A stretch of DNA of 18,605 nucleotides from Pseudomonadota bacterium (GTDB lineage: Bacteria > Bdellovibrionota > Bacteriovoracia > Bacteriovoracales > Bacteriovoracaceae): NCBI GenBank assembly GCA_023432655.1, contig JAEYUK010000078.1, positions 1-18,605 on the forward strand, read 5' to 3'. A program made the translations under genes and the position numbers. The first letter of the stretch is position 1, and every line of letters begins with the position of its first letter. Shown here piece after piece: positions 6,791 to 13,957 of the stretch. The notes beneath the pieces were generated by a model that was given only the letters and a program-made list of their open reading frames with translations, ran no database searches and was not told the origin of the DNA.

Positions 6791-8008
6791 ATGGAACGGT
6801 TGGTTTCTTTGTTGGGTTTGTTCGTCATGATAGGCATTGCTTACGCCTTAAGTGAAAAGAAAAAAGCAATTCAATGGAGACCGGTTGTTACAGGTCTTTT
6901 ATTGCAAGTAGTCTTCGGACTCATCATTATGAAGACCACCGTAGGTAGAAATTTTTTCGATACTACCGGTAAGGGTTTTAATGCAATTCTTGCTTACACT
7001 GGTGAGGGTTCAAAGTTTCTTTTCGGGGGACTCGCCACGCCTTCTGACAGCCTCGGTTTTATTTTCGCGACGATGGTTCTTCCTACGATTATTTTTATGA
7101 GTGCCCTCATGTCTGTGCTTTATCACATAGGCATTATGCAAAAAGTGGTTGAACTGGTGGCCAAAGTCATGATGAAAGTCATGCGTACTTCTGGGGCCGA
7201 ATCACTTGCTGCGGCCGCCAATATTTTCGTAGGACAGACCGAAGCTCCTCTCGTGATTAAGCCTTTCATTGGTAAAATGACTAAGTCTGAAATCATGTCT
7301 CTTATGACGGGTGGAATGGCGACAGTAGCCGGAGGAGTTCTTGCGGCCTATGTTGGTTTCGGTGTTGACCCTGCTCACTTACTTGCTGCTTCGGTGATGT
7401 CGGCACCAGCTGCATTAGTTTGTGCTAAGTTGCTTCTTCCTGAAACAGAAGAGTCTGTTACGGCCGGAGTGGTGAAAGTTGATCTGCCAAAGAATGCTAC
7501 CAATACAATCGAAGCTGCGGCCAATGGAGCCTCAGATGGATTAAGATTAGCTGTTAACGTAGCGGCCATGCTTCTTGCTTTTATTGCCCTGATTGCCATG
7601 TTGAATGGAATCTTGGGCGCTCTTGGGGGGCTAGTTGGCTTTCCACAACTTTCTTTTGAACTCATCATGGGATATGTGAATGCCCCAATAGCATGGTTAC
7701 TAGGTGTGCCATGGGAGGACTGTTTCACTGTTGGTGCTATCCTTGGGAAGAAACTCGTTCTTAACGAATTTGTCGGATATTTGGATCTAATCGCGGCCAA
7801 GGGACAACTTTCTGAGCGTGCCACAATTATTACTACGTATGCTCTTTGCGGCTTCTCTAACTTTTCTTCAATTGCCATCCAAGTAGGGGGCATTGGAAGT
7901 CTTGCTCCTGAGAAAAAATCCGTCCTTGCGGCCTATGGTTTGAAGGCGATGATTGGCGGAACTTTGGCATGCTACATGACAGCATGTATTGCCGGACTTT
8001 TTATTTGA
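6791..8008 (+). CDS. nupC: Concentrative nucleoside transporter (NupC / CNT family)
   Basis: Inner-membrane symporter that brings nucleosides into the cell with protons or sodium. I chose the ATG at 6791, which has AGGA six bases upstream, giving 405 residues (E. coli NupC is 400). A GTG at 6740 would add 17 residues and overlap the predicted promoter. The sequence is hydrophobic throughout. It contains the nucleoside-binding motif GQTEAP (148-153) and the CNT signature GKKLVLNEFVGY (319-330), both on the re-entrant loops that hold substrate in CNT structures. Whether the coupling ion is sodium or a proton cannot be decided by eye. It has its own promoter and lies next to the deoA-punA-cdd operon, which would use its imported substrates. 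No terminator is visible after the gene, so read-through into the RNase gene is possible. Confidence 0.93.
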   Translation: MERLVSLLGLFVMIGIAYALSEKKKAIQWRPVVTGLLLQVVFGLIIMKTTVGRNFFDTTGKGFNAILAYTGEGSKFLFGGLATPSDSLGFIFATMVLPTIIFMSALMSVLYHIGIMQKVVELVAKVMMKVMRTSGAESLAAAANIFVGQTEAPLVIKPFIGKMTKSEIMSLMTGGMATVAGGVLAAYVGFGVDPAHLLAASVMSAPAALVCAKLLLPETEESVTAGVVKVDLPKNATNTIEAAANGASDGLRLAVNVAAMLLAFIALIAMLNGILGALGGLVGFPQLSFELIMGYVNAPIAWLLGVPWEDCFTVGAILGKKLVLNEFVGYLDLIAAKGQLSERATIITTYALCGFSNFSSIAIQVGGIGSLAPEKKSVLAAYGLKAMIGGTLACYMTACIAGLFI

Positions 8009-8027
8009 TATAAAAAGATGTAACCTG

Positions 8028-8057
8028 ACTGTAATTACAGTTTAAGTTTTTACAGTT
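8028..8057. repeat. Perfect 14-base palindrome plus a third repeat copy upstream of the RNase G gene
   Basis: ACTGTAATTACAGT (8028-8041) is a perfect palindrome. Its right half recurs as a direct copy, TTACAGTT at 8035-8042 and 8050-8057, with the starts 15 bases apart. The block ends just before the Shine-Dalgarno sequence (AGGA, 8058-8061) of the RNase gene. It could be an operator, or an RNA hairpin in the leader. RNase E is known to control its own mRNA through its leader; a parallel here is inference. No clear -10/-35 pair was found nearby. Confidence 0.45.
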
Positions 8058-8069
8058 AGGACATTTTTC

Positions 8070-9647
8070 ATGGCAAAAGAACTAGTGATCAACCAGACTC
8101 ACAGTGAGTCGCGTATTGCGCTCATTGAGAATGGTGAGATCTTGGACTTTCTGATCGAGCGGCATTCACCGAAAAACGAATCGGCCCCAATCGTAGGAAA
8201 TATTTATTTAGGGCGCGTTTTGCGCGTCCTTCCCGGTATGCAATCGGCCTTTGTTGATATTGGCCAGGAGCGCGCTGCCTTCCTCTATGTAGACGACGCT
8301 TATCTTCCAACTTTGGAAGAGCAGCGTGATATGCAAAGCCGGATCGCCACTGCTGAATCTGCTACTAAACGACTGGGAGAAATTATCCCAGATGAATTCT
8401 CCACCCTCACTGAAACTGTCGACATGAAATTCCGCCCGGATGTAAAAATCCAGGACTTCTTAAAAGAAGGGGATGAGATTGTAGTTCAAATCGCGAAAGA
8501 ACCGATTTCAACTAAAGGTCCACGTGTCACTCGTCATATTACATTGGCCGGTCGTCACATTGTTTATATGCCTTTTATTGAGCACACTGGTGTTTCACGC
8601 CGAATCGAATCCGAAGAGGAGCGAAAGCGGTTAAAAGAAATTCTGGATTCAGTCAGACCTGAAGGGGTGGGTGTAATTGCTCGAACCGTGGCGGAAACCC
8701 AAAGCTATAAAGTTCTTAAGAGCGATTACAATAATCTGGTTAAGATCTGGAAAGATGTTCAGAAAAAAATTGAGAAAGCAAAAGCTCCTACTGAACTTCA
8801 CCAAGACCTCTCTTTTGTCCAGCGTGCTCTAAGAGATATAATGGATGAGGATGTGGATGTATTAGTGGCCGATACCAAGGCCTCTATTAAACAGATCGAA
8901 AAGTTCATTCAGCGATTTATTCCTCATCATAAGGCCAAAATTAAATATTACGATAGTGAGACTCCTATCTTTGAGCACTATGGGATTGATATTGAGATTG
9001 AGCGAGCTCTTTCTAATCAGGTGTTTTTGAAGTCTGGCGGTTCAATCAATATTGACCAAACAGAAGCTCTTGTTTCCATTGATGTGAATACCGGAAAATT
9101 TGTCGGTAAAAAGACTTTGGAAGAGACGATTCTTAAAACAAACCTGGAAGCCGTGAAGGAGATTGTTTATCAGCTCCGTCTGCGCAACTGCGGTGGTATC
9201 ATCATTATCGATTTTATCGATATGGAAAAAGAAGAACACCGGAACCAGGTCTATACAACGCTTTTGGAAGCTTTGAAAAAAGACCGCTCGAAAACGAACG
9301 TCCTCCCAATCTCCGGTCTTGGACTGGTTGAAATGACCCGTAAGCGCACTCGCGATACCTTGATTCGTACAATGTGTGAACCCTGTCCTTATTGTGAGGG
9401 AGTAGGTCGGGTGAAGTCAGTGGAAACCGTGAGTTTTGAAGTGATCCGCGAAGTGCAAAAAGTGATGAAGCGCTCTCAGGCACCTAAAATTACAGTTTTT
9501 GCCCATCCTGAAGTCTGTGCCAAATTGTCTTCCGAAGACTTTGGCATCATCGAAGTTCTGGAAGAAACATTTAATAAAACTCTTCTGGTTCGTGCGGATA
9601 ATAATTATCACGCTGAACAGTACGAGATTTACGCTCCGGAAAACTAA
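8070..9647 (+). CDS. rng: Ribonuclease G/E family endoribonuclease
   Basis: Single-strand endoribonuclease acting in 5' rRNA maturation and mRNA turnover. At 525 residues it is close to RNase G (489) and lacks the long scaffold tail of RNase E. An S1 domain covers about 40-145, with an insertion of some 25-30 residues relative to E. coli RNase G (about 82-125). The 5'-sensor/RNase H-like region follows. The magnesium-binding aspartates are D338 in SIDVNTGK and D381 in IIIIDFIDM. The zinc-link CPYCEGVG is at 439-446 (Cys439, Cys442) and allows dimer formation. The start has AGGA eight bases upstream. The gene runs tail-to-tail with a lipoprotein gene, and the two stop codons overlap. RNase E itself is the alternative name, but no C-terminal degradosome region is present. 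Confidence 0.93.
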   Translation: MAKELVINQTHSESRIALIENGEILDFLIERHSPKNESAPIVGNIYLGRVLRVLPGMQSAFVDIGQERAAFLYVDDAYLPTLEEQRDMQSRIATAESATKRLGEIIPDEFSTLTETVDMKFRPDVKIQDFLKEGDEIVVQIAKEPISTKGPRVTRHITLAGRHIVYMPFIEHTGVSRRIESEEERKRLKEILDSVRPEGVGVIARTVAETQSYKVLKSDYNNLVKIWKDVQKKIEKAKAPTELHQDLSFVQRALRDIMDEDVDVLVADTKASIKQIEKFIQRFIPHHKAKIKYYDSETPIFEHYGIDIEIERALSNQVFLKSGGSINIDQTEALVSIDVNTGKFVGKKTLEETILKTNLEAVKEIVYQLRLRNCGGIIIIDFIDMEKEEHRNQVYTTLLEALKKDRSKTNVLPISGLGLVEMTRKRTRDTLIRTMCEPCPYCEGVGRVKSVETVSFEVIREVQKVMKRSQAPKITVFAHPEVCAKLSSEDFGIIEVLEETFNKTLLVRADNNYHAEQYEIYAPEN

Positions 9648-10624
9648 TCAAGAAGATCATTGATCAGCGAACGAATTTTTTCTTTCTGCTGATCATGGTC
9701 TTTGTTATTTCCTTTTCCATTTTTTTCATTGAAATCAATTTGTTTAAAAGCCGATTTAATGGTTGTCTCGAGCGGCTTTTCTATCTGAAGAGTTGCCAGA
9801 AAATCTTTGGACTCAAGTGAATCATTAAGGTAGTTTTGGGTTAACTTTTTCGTTGAATCGTTACTACCAGCGTAGGTTTCAGGAAGGTCGATCGATCCAA
9901 GTCTTCCCCCTGTAATATTAAAAATTAATCTTTTGGCCTTTTGTCCGAGAGTCATATTCCTTTCGTCAGTGAGGTTTTTAAGGCCCAGTGTTGCCGTCAT
10001 ATCCATTCTCGCCTTAATAAGTTCTAGCATCATTTCTTTTCTCTGCCCGCTGACGAGTTCTTCCTCATAGGGAAGGAGTTGTTCGCGGAAATATTCTTTA
10101 GAAAGAGCATCTTTTAGGATTTTATAAAAGGAGGCAGATCCTGATTGATGAGTTAAATGCATTGAAGCGGATAATGCGTAAAAAGACATTTCCGCTTTGT
10201 TTTTGTGATTTAAGGGACTCATTTTTTCGACTTTAATCTTGGCATAAAGATCACTCAGTCGGTTGGTGAATTCCTTGGTAGCATTGAGGTAAAGCTCTTC
10301 GCGAGTGTCTTGATTATTAAATTCTTTGGTATCGAGTAGCTGGAATTCCATCGATTTAAAATAGGTTTCTGCAGCCGTAAGACGCGCACCCATCTCAGAT
10401 TCATCATCCATCAGGATTTTAAACTTTTCACTGCGGACAGCTTCAGCTTCCCGGGAGCGCGTCTGTTCATGCATAACGGTTATGGTCTTTTTTACCTCAT
10501 CCGTCGCTTGAGAAACATGGGTGGTTGCTTTCTCCATATTCTCTGTCCGCTTATCAATTTCTTTAACTTTTGAACAAGCTCCAAAAAAGATAAGGGTACT
10601 AAGTAGTACGGATGATTTCTTCAT
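9644..10624 (-). CDS. Predicted lipoprotein of unknown function with N-terminal coiled coil
   Basis: I do not recognise a family. The ATG at 10624 has AGGAG seven bases upstream and gives 326 residues; the frame continues 15 codons further up without a better ribosome site. Residues 1-17 form a lipoprotein signal (MKK, hydrophobic core, FFGAC) with Cys17 as the lipidation site. Ser follows the cysteine, so outer-membrane sorting is expected under the usual +2 rule. Residues about 22-65 are heptad-like and rich in Lys/Glu/Thr/Val, probably a coiled coil. The rest is mainly helical and charged, ending in a hydrophilic Lys/Asp/Asn-rich segment at about 295-315. No enzyme motif is visible. It converges on rng with overlapping stops and is divergent from the metalloprotease gene. 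A structural or envelope role is only a guess. Confidence 0.8.
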   Translation of the reverse strand: MKKSSVLLSTLIFFGACSKVKEIDKRTENMEKATTHVSQATDEVKKTITVMHEQTRSREAEAVRSEKFKILMDDESEMGARLTAAETYFKSMEFQLLDTKEFNNQDTREELYLNATKEFTNRLSDLYAKIKVEKMSPLNHKNKAEMSFYALSASMHLTHQSGSASFYKILKDALSKEYFREQLLPYEEELVSGQRKEMMLELIKARMDMTATLGLKNLTDERNMTLGQKAKRLIFNITGGRLGSIDLPETYAGSNDSTKKLTQNYLNDSLESKDFLATLQIEKPLETTIKSAFKQIDFNEKNGKGNNKDHDQQKEKIRSLINDLLD

Positions 10625-10801
10625 TTCTAAACTCCTGGTAAGAGTGATTTTAGCCACATCTGAACTCATGTGTAGGGACTGGATAAATAAGAAAGGTCGT
10701 GTAAAAAAGTTAGACAGCTAAAAAATGAGCGATGTAACAATTTCCCTTTCCCCCCTTGGATATTTTGAAAATGTTAAGATACGCAGTAACAGGAGATATT
10801 C

Positions 10802-11512
10802 ATGAATCTTAAGGGTATTGCTTTTACTCTATTCGCTTTTTTAGTCTTAGCTTCAAGTGCCTCCTATGCTGGAGTTGCTAAATACAACCGTTGGACCCAG
10901 GCGGAAATCAATGTGTGTTTTGGAGAAAAAGAGACTGAGTACTATATGACCGGAATGGAGGGCCCCAAGAGAGACTGGAAGCAAAGTGAGAAAGAACTGG
11001 TTCAGAAGGTACTGGAAGAAGAATACACACCTGCGCGGACTGGTTACTTTTTCTCAGGTTTTAAAAATTGTTCGGAAACTGAAAATATTAACATTGTGGT
11101 CGGCGTCCGATCTGGATTCACTGTCCAGTCAGTGGCCGGAGTTAATGGGATTGCTACCGTAGGAATGGGTGGAAGTAAGACTAGTTATGAAAGGGACCGT
11201 GGAGCTGTAGTCCTCTCTCCAAGAGGAGTAAGTAAAACAACCATCGTTCACGAATTTGGTCATGTCTTGGGTCTTTTGCATGAACATTTGCACCCTAACG
11301 CCCGGGAAGAGTCAGGAAGCCTTTGCCCATATTATTTGAATAGTGGGGATATTGATCGTGCCACCCTCTATACTGATTTTGATAAAACCTCGGTTATGAA
11401 TTATTGCCACATTTTTAGTCCGTCTGGAAGGAAGGCCGGTCTAAGTGAAAAAGATGTGGAACTTATTCTTGATATATATAATGACAAACACCCTTTTAGA
11501 CTAAGACGCTAA
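10802..11512 (+). CDS. Secreted astacin/matrixin-like zinc metalloprotease (metzincin)
   Basis: Small exported metalloprotease of 236 residues. Residues 1-23 are a signal peptide (likely cut after SYA). The catalytic motif is HEFGHVLGLLHEH (150-162): His150, His154 and His160 bind zinc and Glu151 is the catalytic base. The Glu after the third His is as in astacins. The Met-turn is SVMNYC (Met199), as metzincins require. Four cysteines in the mature part (39, 90, 175, 202) could form two disulfides, which fits export to periplasm or medium. The stretch from signal peptide to catalytic motif is about 125 residues and contains no evident inhibitory propeptide or cysteine switch. The start has AGGAG six bases upstream. 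The gene stands alone between a divergent lipoprotein gene and the ribosomal operon. The substrate is unknown; digestion of prey or environmental protein is a possibility. Confidence 0.88.
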   Translation: MNLKGIAFTLFAFLVLASSASYAGVAKYNRWTQAEINVCFGEKETEYYMTGMEGPKRDWKQSEKELVQKVLEEEYTPARTGYFFSGFKNCSETENINIVVGVRSGFTVQSVAGVNGIATVGMGGSKTSYERDRGAVVLSPRGVSKTTIVHEFGHVLGLLHEHLHPNAREESGSLCPYYLNSGDIDRATLYTDFDKTSVMNYCHIFSPSGRKAGLSEKDVELILDIYNDKHPFRLRR

Positions 11513-11543
11513 GCATTTACTGAGTTCTAACTTATTGAATTTA

Positions 11544-11577
11544 CGTGAGTGCTCACGGGCATTTTCTCTCCCGTGAG
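11544..11577 (+). other. Three-part inverted repeat able to form two exclusive hairpins upstream of rpsF-rpsR
   Basis: CGTGAG (11544-11549) can pair with CTCACG (11552-11557). Alternatively CTCACGGG (11552-11559) can pair with CCCGTGAG (11570-11577), eight G+C-rich pairs with a ten-base loop. The two forms share the middle segment, so only one can exist at a time. No U-run follows, so it is not a standard intrinsic terminator. It could end the metalloprotease transcript or act in the ribosomal leader if the promoter lies upstream. The promoter is not certain: a weak TGT-GTTAAT extended -10 at 11603-11611 would place the hairpins upstream of the RNA. Confidence 0.4.
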
Positions 11578-11693
11578 AAACCCATTGAGCTAACCTTTTC
11601 GCTGTGTTAATTTGCCCCCTGACATTCATTTTACTTATTTCATTCTCGCTCATAGCAATGGTGTTATGGGCTTTTTATAATCCAGGAGGAAAT

Positions 11694-12308
11694 ATGATCT
11701 ACGAATTGGCTTTCGTCGTTCGCCCTGACGCATCTGAGGAAGTTGTAACTTCCATTAAGAACTCCCTAGCTGATACTTTCAAAGAGTACGGCGCAGAAGC
11801 TCTAGTTACTGATTCATGGGGAGTGAAAACTTTCGCTCAACCAACAGAGTCTGGCCTTAAAAAAGGCGCTTACCACTATTTCATGTACAAAGGTGCAGGA
11901 AATCTTAACGCTGAAATCGAGCGTAAGTTCCTCATTAACGAACACCTTGTTCGTCACATGATCATCAAGCTTGGCGAAGATAAGCACCAAGACGAAATCG
12001 TTAAGGGTTACAAAAACCCTAACCACACTCAAGCAGCAGAAGTTGACGAAGAAGGTGGTTTCGGTGGTGATGACAAAGACAAGAAAATGCACTCAAAGCG
12101 CAAGTCTTGTTGGTTCTCAGCTAAGAAAACATCTCCAGATTGGAAAGACCCTAAGTCTTATTCTTGGCTTGTAAACGAGTTCGGAAAAATTTCTCCAGCT
12201 CGTATCACTGGTCTTACTCCGACTTTCCAGCGTCGTGCAAACGAAGCTATTAAGCGCGGACGTAACATGCTTCTTATCAGCTACCAGTCTAACGATACTG
12301 CTCGTTAA
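11694..12308 (+). CDS. rpsF-rpsR: Fused ribosomal proteins S6 and S18 in one reading frame
   Basis: One 204-codon frame encodes both 30S platform proteins. Residues 1 to about 100 are S6, from MIYELAFVVRP to the end of its second helix/strand unit. About 101-134 is a hydrophilic linker with GGFGGDDKDKK. About 135-204 is S18: KRKSCWF, then GKISPARITGLTPTFQRR and AIKRGRNMLLISY, matching the conserved core and tail. No stop or frameshift lies between them. The ATG at 11694 has a strong AGGAGG four bases upstream; the hydrophobic in-frame sequence before it (from 11604) is not part of S6. An internal ATG at 12087 (Met132) has no Shine-Dalgarno sequence, and S6 would still read through into S18. 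Codon use is strongly biased, as in highly expressed genes. S6 and S18 form a heterodimer that binds 16S rRNA, so a covalent pair is structurally plausible. Cleavage after translation cannot be excluded. Confidence 0.93.
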   Translation: MIYELAFVVRPDASEEVVTSIKNSLADTFKEYGAEALVTDSWGVKTFAQPTESGLKKGAYHYFMYKGAGNLNAEIERKFLINEHLVRHMIIKLGEDKHQDEIVKGYKNPNHTQAAEVDEEGGFGGDDKDKKMHSKRKSCWFSAKKTSPDWKDPKSYSWLVNEFGKISPARITGLTPTFQRRANEAIKRGRNMLLISYQSNDTAR

Positions 12309-12327
12309 GCTAGGATAGTAAACTGGT

Positions 12328-13308
12328 ATGAATACAGAAGTGATGCAACAACCACAATTGACTACCGGTCGATTGCTCCTCTTGGGAGTATCTTCGGTTA
12401 TTTTGTGCGTAAGCTTCATCATGACTATATTCGCTCCATTTCCATTGGCCCTGGCGGTTATCCTTTATGGACGTGCCAAGGGTTACCTAACAGGTTTAGC
12501 AGGATTAGTTTTAAGCTACTACTTTGCTTCAATGGTTTATGCTGATTTTACGCTGTTTGGATTTTATTTCGTCGTTTTGATTTTCGGGTTCGGCATTGCT
12601 GAAATTGTCCTCAGGGGAATTTCTCCTATTAAAGGACTGGTGAGTTTTGGAATGGGGTTCATCCTTCTTTCTGCCGCCACTTTCAGTTTCATGATGAGCA
12701 GTTTGAAAACAACTCCGCGTGAGTTTATCCTTCAGCAGATTGAGAGAAGTGCTGATAAAATTGCCGAGCAGAAAAAAGTCGTTGAGCAGAGTGGGGATAA
12801 AGACTCCATTCAGGTTCTGCAACTACTGGATCGTCCTGATTTACTGGCCAAGGAAATGATTGAATCGTTCCCGAGCTATTTCTTCATGGCGGTGTTTCTG
12901 ATGCTTTGGTTTAACATGTTCATGGTTCTTAAAAGCCGCAGGCTTTTATTTTCCGGACAGGATTATCCGTACTCTGAAAGAAATCTCCTGAGCTTTAAAG
13001 TTCCCTTCGGATTTATTGTGGTGCTGGCCTGTGGTTTAGCATTAGCAGTCTGGGGAGAGCAGTTAGGTTCAGCTGCTTATGAATCAATTGGTCATACAAT
13101 CATCTTTTGTCTTGGAATATTTTATTTTTTTCAGGGCTTTGGTGTTTTTAGCGATCTTTTAAATTTCTTAGGTATTGTCGGATTCTTTCGGACTTTAATT
13201 GTGATGATTACGATCTTCACAGGAAGTTACCTCATCGCCTTTGCCGGTTTATTTGATAATTGGTTTGATTTCCGAAAGTATTTTGTAAAACGTAAAACTG
13301 AAGATTAA
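12328..13308 (+). CDS. DUF2232-like polytopic membrane protein
   Basis: Integral membrane protein of 326 residues, similar in layout and location to the DUF2232/YybS family found between rpsR and rplI in several bacterial groups. Hydrophobic segments occur at about 17-49, 57-97, 103-125, 184-205, 233-250, 257-280 and 288-312, giving seven or eight spans. A charged, soluble-looking loop lies at about 128-178. The function of the family is not known to me. It begins 19 bases after the S6-S18 stop and ends 17 bases before rplI, so it belongs to the ribosomal operon. AGGA lies 12 bases before the chosen ATG, which is rather far; a second in-frame ATG at 12343 is an alternative. Confidence 0.82.
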   Translation: MNTEVMQQPQLTTGRLLLLGVSSVILCVSFIMTIFAPFPLALAVILYGRAKGYLTGLAGLVLSYYFASMVYADFTLFGFYFVVLIFGFGIAEIVLRGISPIKGLVSFGMGFILLSAATFSFMMSSLKTTPREFILQQIERSADKIAEQKKVVEQSGDKDSIQVLQLLDRPDLLAKEMIESFPSYFFMAVFLMLWFNMFMVLKSRRLLFSGQDYPYSERNLLSFKVPFGFIVVLACGLALAVWGEQLGSAAYESIGHTIIFCLGIFYFFQGFGVFSDLLNFLGIVGFFRTLIVMITIFTGSYLIAFAGLFDNWFDFRKYFVKRKTED

Positions 13309-13325
13309 AATTTTAGGAGAACAAT

Positions 13326-13892
13326 ATGAAAGTCATCCTTACAGAGAAGGTTAAGGCCTTAGGAACAATCGGCGAGATCGTTAACGTATCTGCCGGTTTC
13401 GCTCGTAACTATCTTTTCCCAAAGAAATTCGCCATTCTTGCTGACGAAAAGAACTCTAACGTTCTTAAAGACAAGCAAAAAGCTCTAGCTAAAAAAATCT
13501 CTGCTGAAAAAGCAGAAGCTGAAGCTGTTAAGAAAAAAATCGAAGGGACAACTATCGAACTTATTAAAAAAGTTGGAGCTAACGGTCGTCTTTTTGGTGC
13601 AGTAACAACTGCAGAAATCGCGAAAGAACTTGAAAAATTGGGTGCTCATGTTGAGCGTCGTCTTATTCAAGTTGAAGCTATCAAAGCTCTTGGTACTTAC
13701 GACGTTAAAGCTAAGCTTTTCAACGACGTAGTTGCTAACTTCAAACTTAAAGTTGCTATGGATGCTGCTATGGCCGAGCAACTTAAGAAAGAACAAGCTG
13801 AAGCTCAAAAGCGTAACGCTGAGAAAAAAGCAAAAGCTGAAGCTGCAAAAGCTGAAGCCGCTGCTGCTGAAGCTGCAGCCACTGAAGAATAA
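13326..13892 (+). CDS. rplI: Ribosomal protein L9 with Lys/Ala/Glu-rich C-terminal extension
   Basis: 50S subunit protein that binds 23S rRNA near the L1 stalk with its N-domain and helps maintain frame. The N-domain signature is GEIVNVSAGFARNYLFPKKFA (split here: GEIVNVSAG, FARNYLFPKKFA; residues 16-36). A long central helix covers about 42-75, and the C-domain motif GRLFGAVTTAEIA is at 87-99. Normal L9 is about 148-150 residues; this one is 188. Residues 150-188 are a low-complexity extension of Lys, Ala and Glu, likely an extended helix. AGGAGA lies just upstream of the ATG. Codon use is strongly biased, like that of the S6-S18 gene. An intrinsic terminator follows the stop closely. Confidence 0.96.
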   Translation: MKVILTEKVKALGTIGEIVNVSAGFARNYLFPKKFAILADEKNSNVLKDKQKALAKKISAEKAEAEAVKKKIEGTTIELIKKVGANGRLFGAVTTAEIAKELEKLGAHVERRLIQVEAIKALGTYDVKAKLFNDVVANFKLKVAMDAAMAEQLKKEQAEAQKRNAEKKAKAEAAKAEAAAAEAAATEE

Positions 13893-13904
13893 TTTTCAGA
13901 CTTC

Positions 13905-13936
13905 GGGACCGGAAAGCAATTTCCGGTCTCTTTTTT
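13905..13936 (+). terminator. Intrinsic terminator with GNRA loop between rplI and dnaB
   Basis: The stem GGGACCGGAAA (13905-13915) pairs with TTTCCGGTCTC (13920-13930): eleven pairs including one G-U. The loop is GCAA, a stable GNRA tetraloop, and TTTTTT follows at 13931-13936. It lies 12 bases after the rplI stop and only 21 bases before dnaB. It probably reduces rather than blocks dnaB transcription, as no clear promoter fits in between. Confidence 0.88.
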
Positions 13937-13957
13937 CTTCTTTAGATCAAGGGGTCC

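Noticed and set aside
7375..7893. 172-codon minus-strand frame inside nupC
   Set aside because: Complement of a well-supported transporter gene, with Ser/Ala/Pro-rich shadow composition and no ribosome site.
11676..11681. Perfect TATAAT as a promoter for rpsF
   Set aside because: It would start transcription at the ribosome-binding site, and there is no -35 box at 16-18 bases.
11604..11693. Hydrophobic N-terminal extension of S6
   Set aside because: S6 begins MIYELAFV after a strong AGGAGG at 11684. The hydrophobic stretch is leader DNA that happens to be open.
12087..12308. Separate rpsR gene starting at the internal ATG at 12087
   Set aside because: No Shine-Dalgarno sequence precedes it, and no stop ends S6, so the S6 frame reads through S18 anyway. 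Internal initiation in addition to the fusion remains possible.
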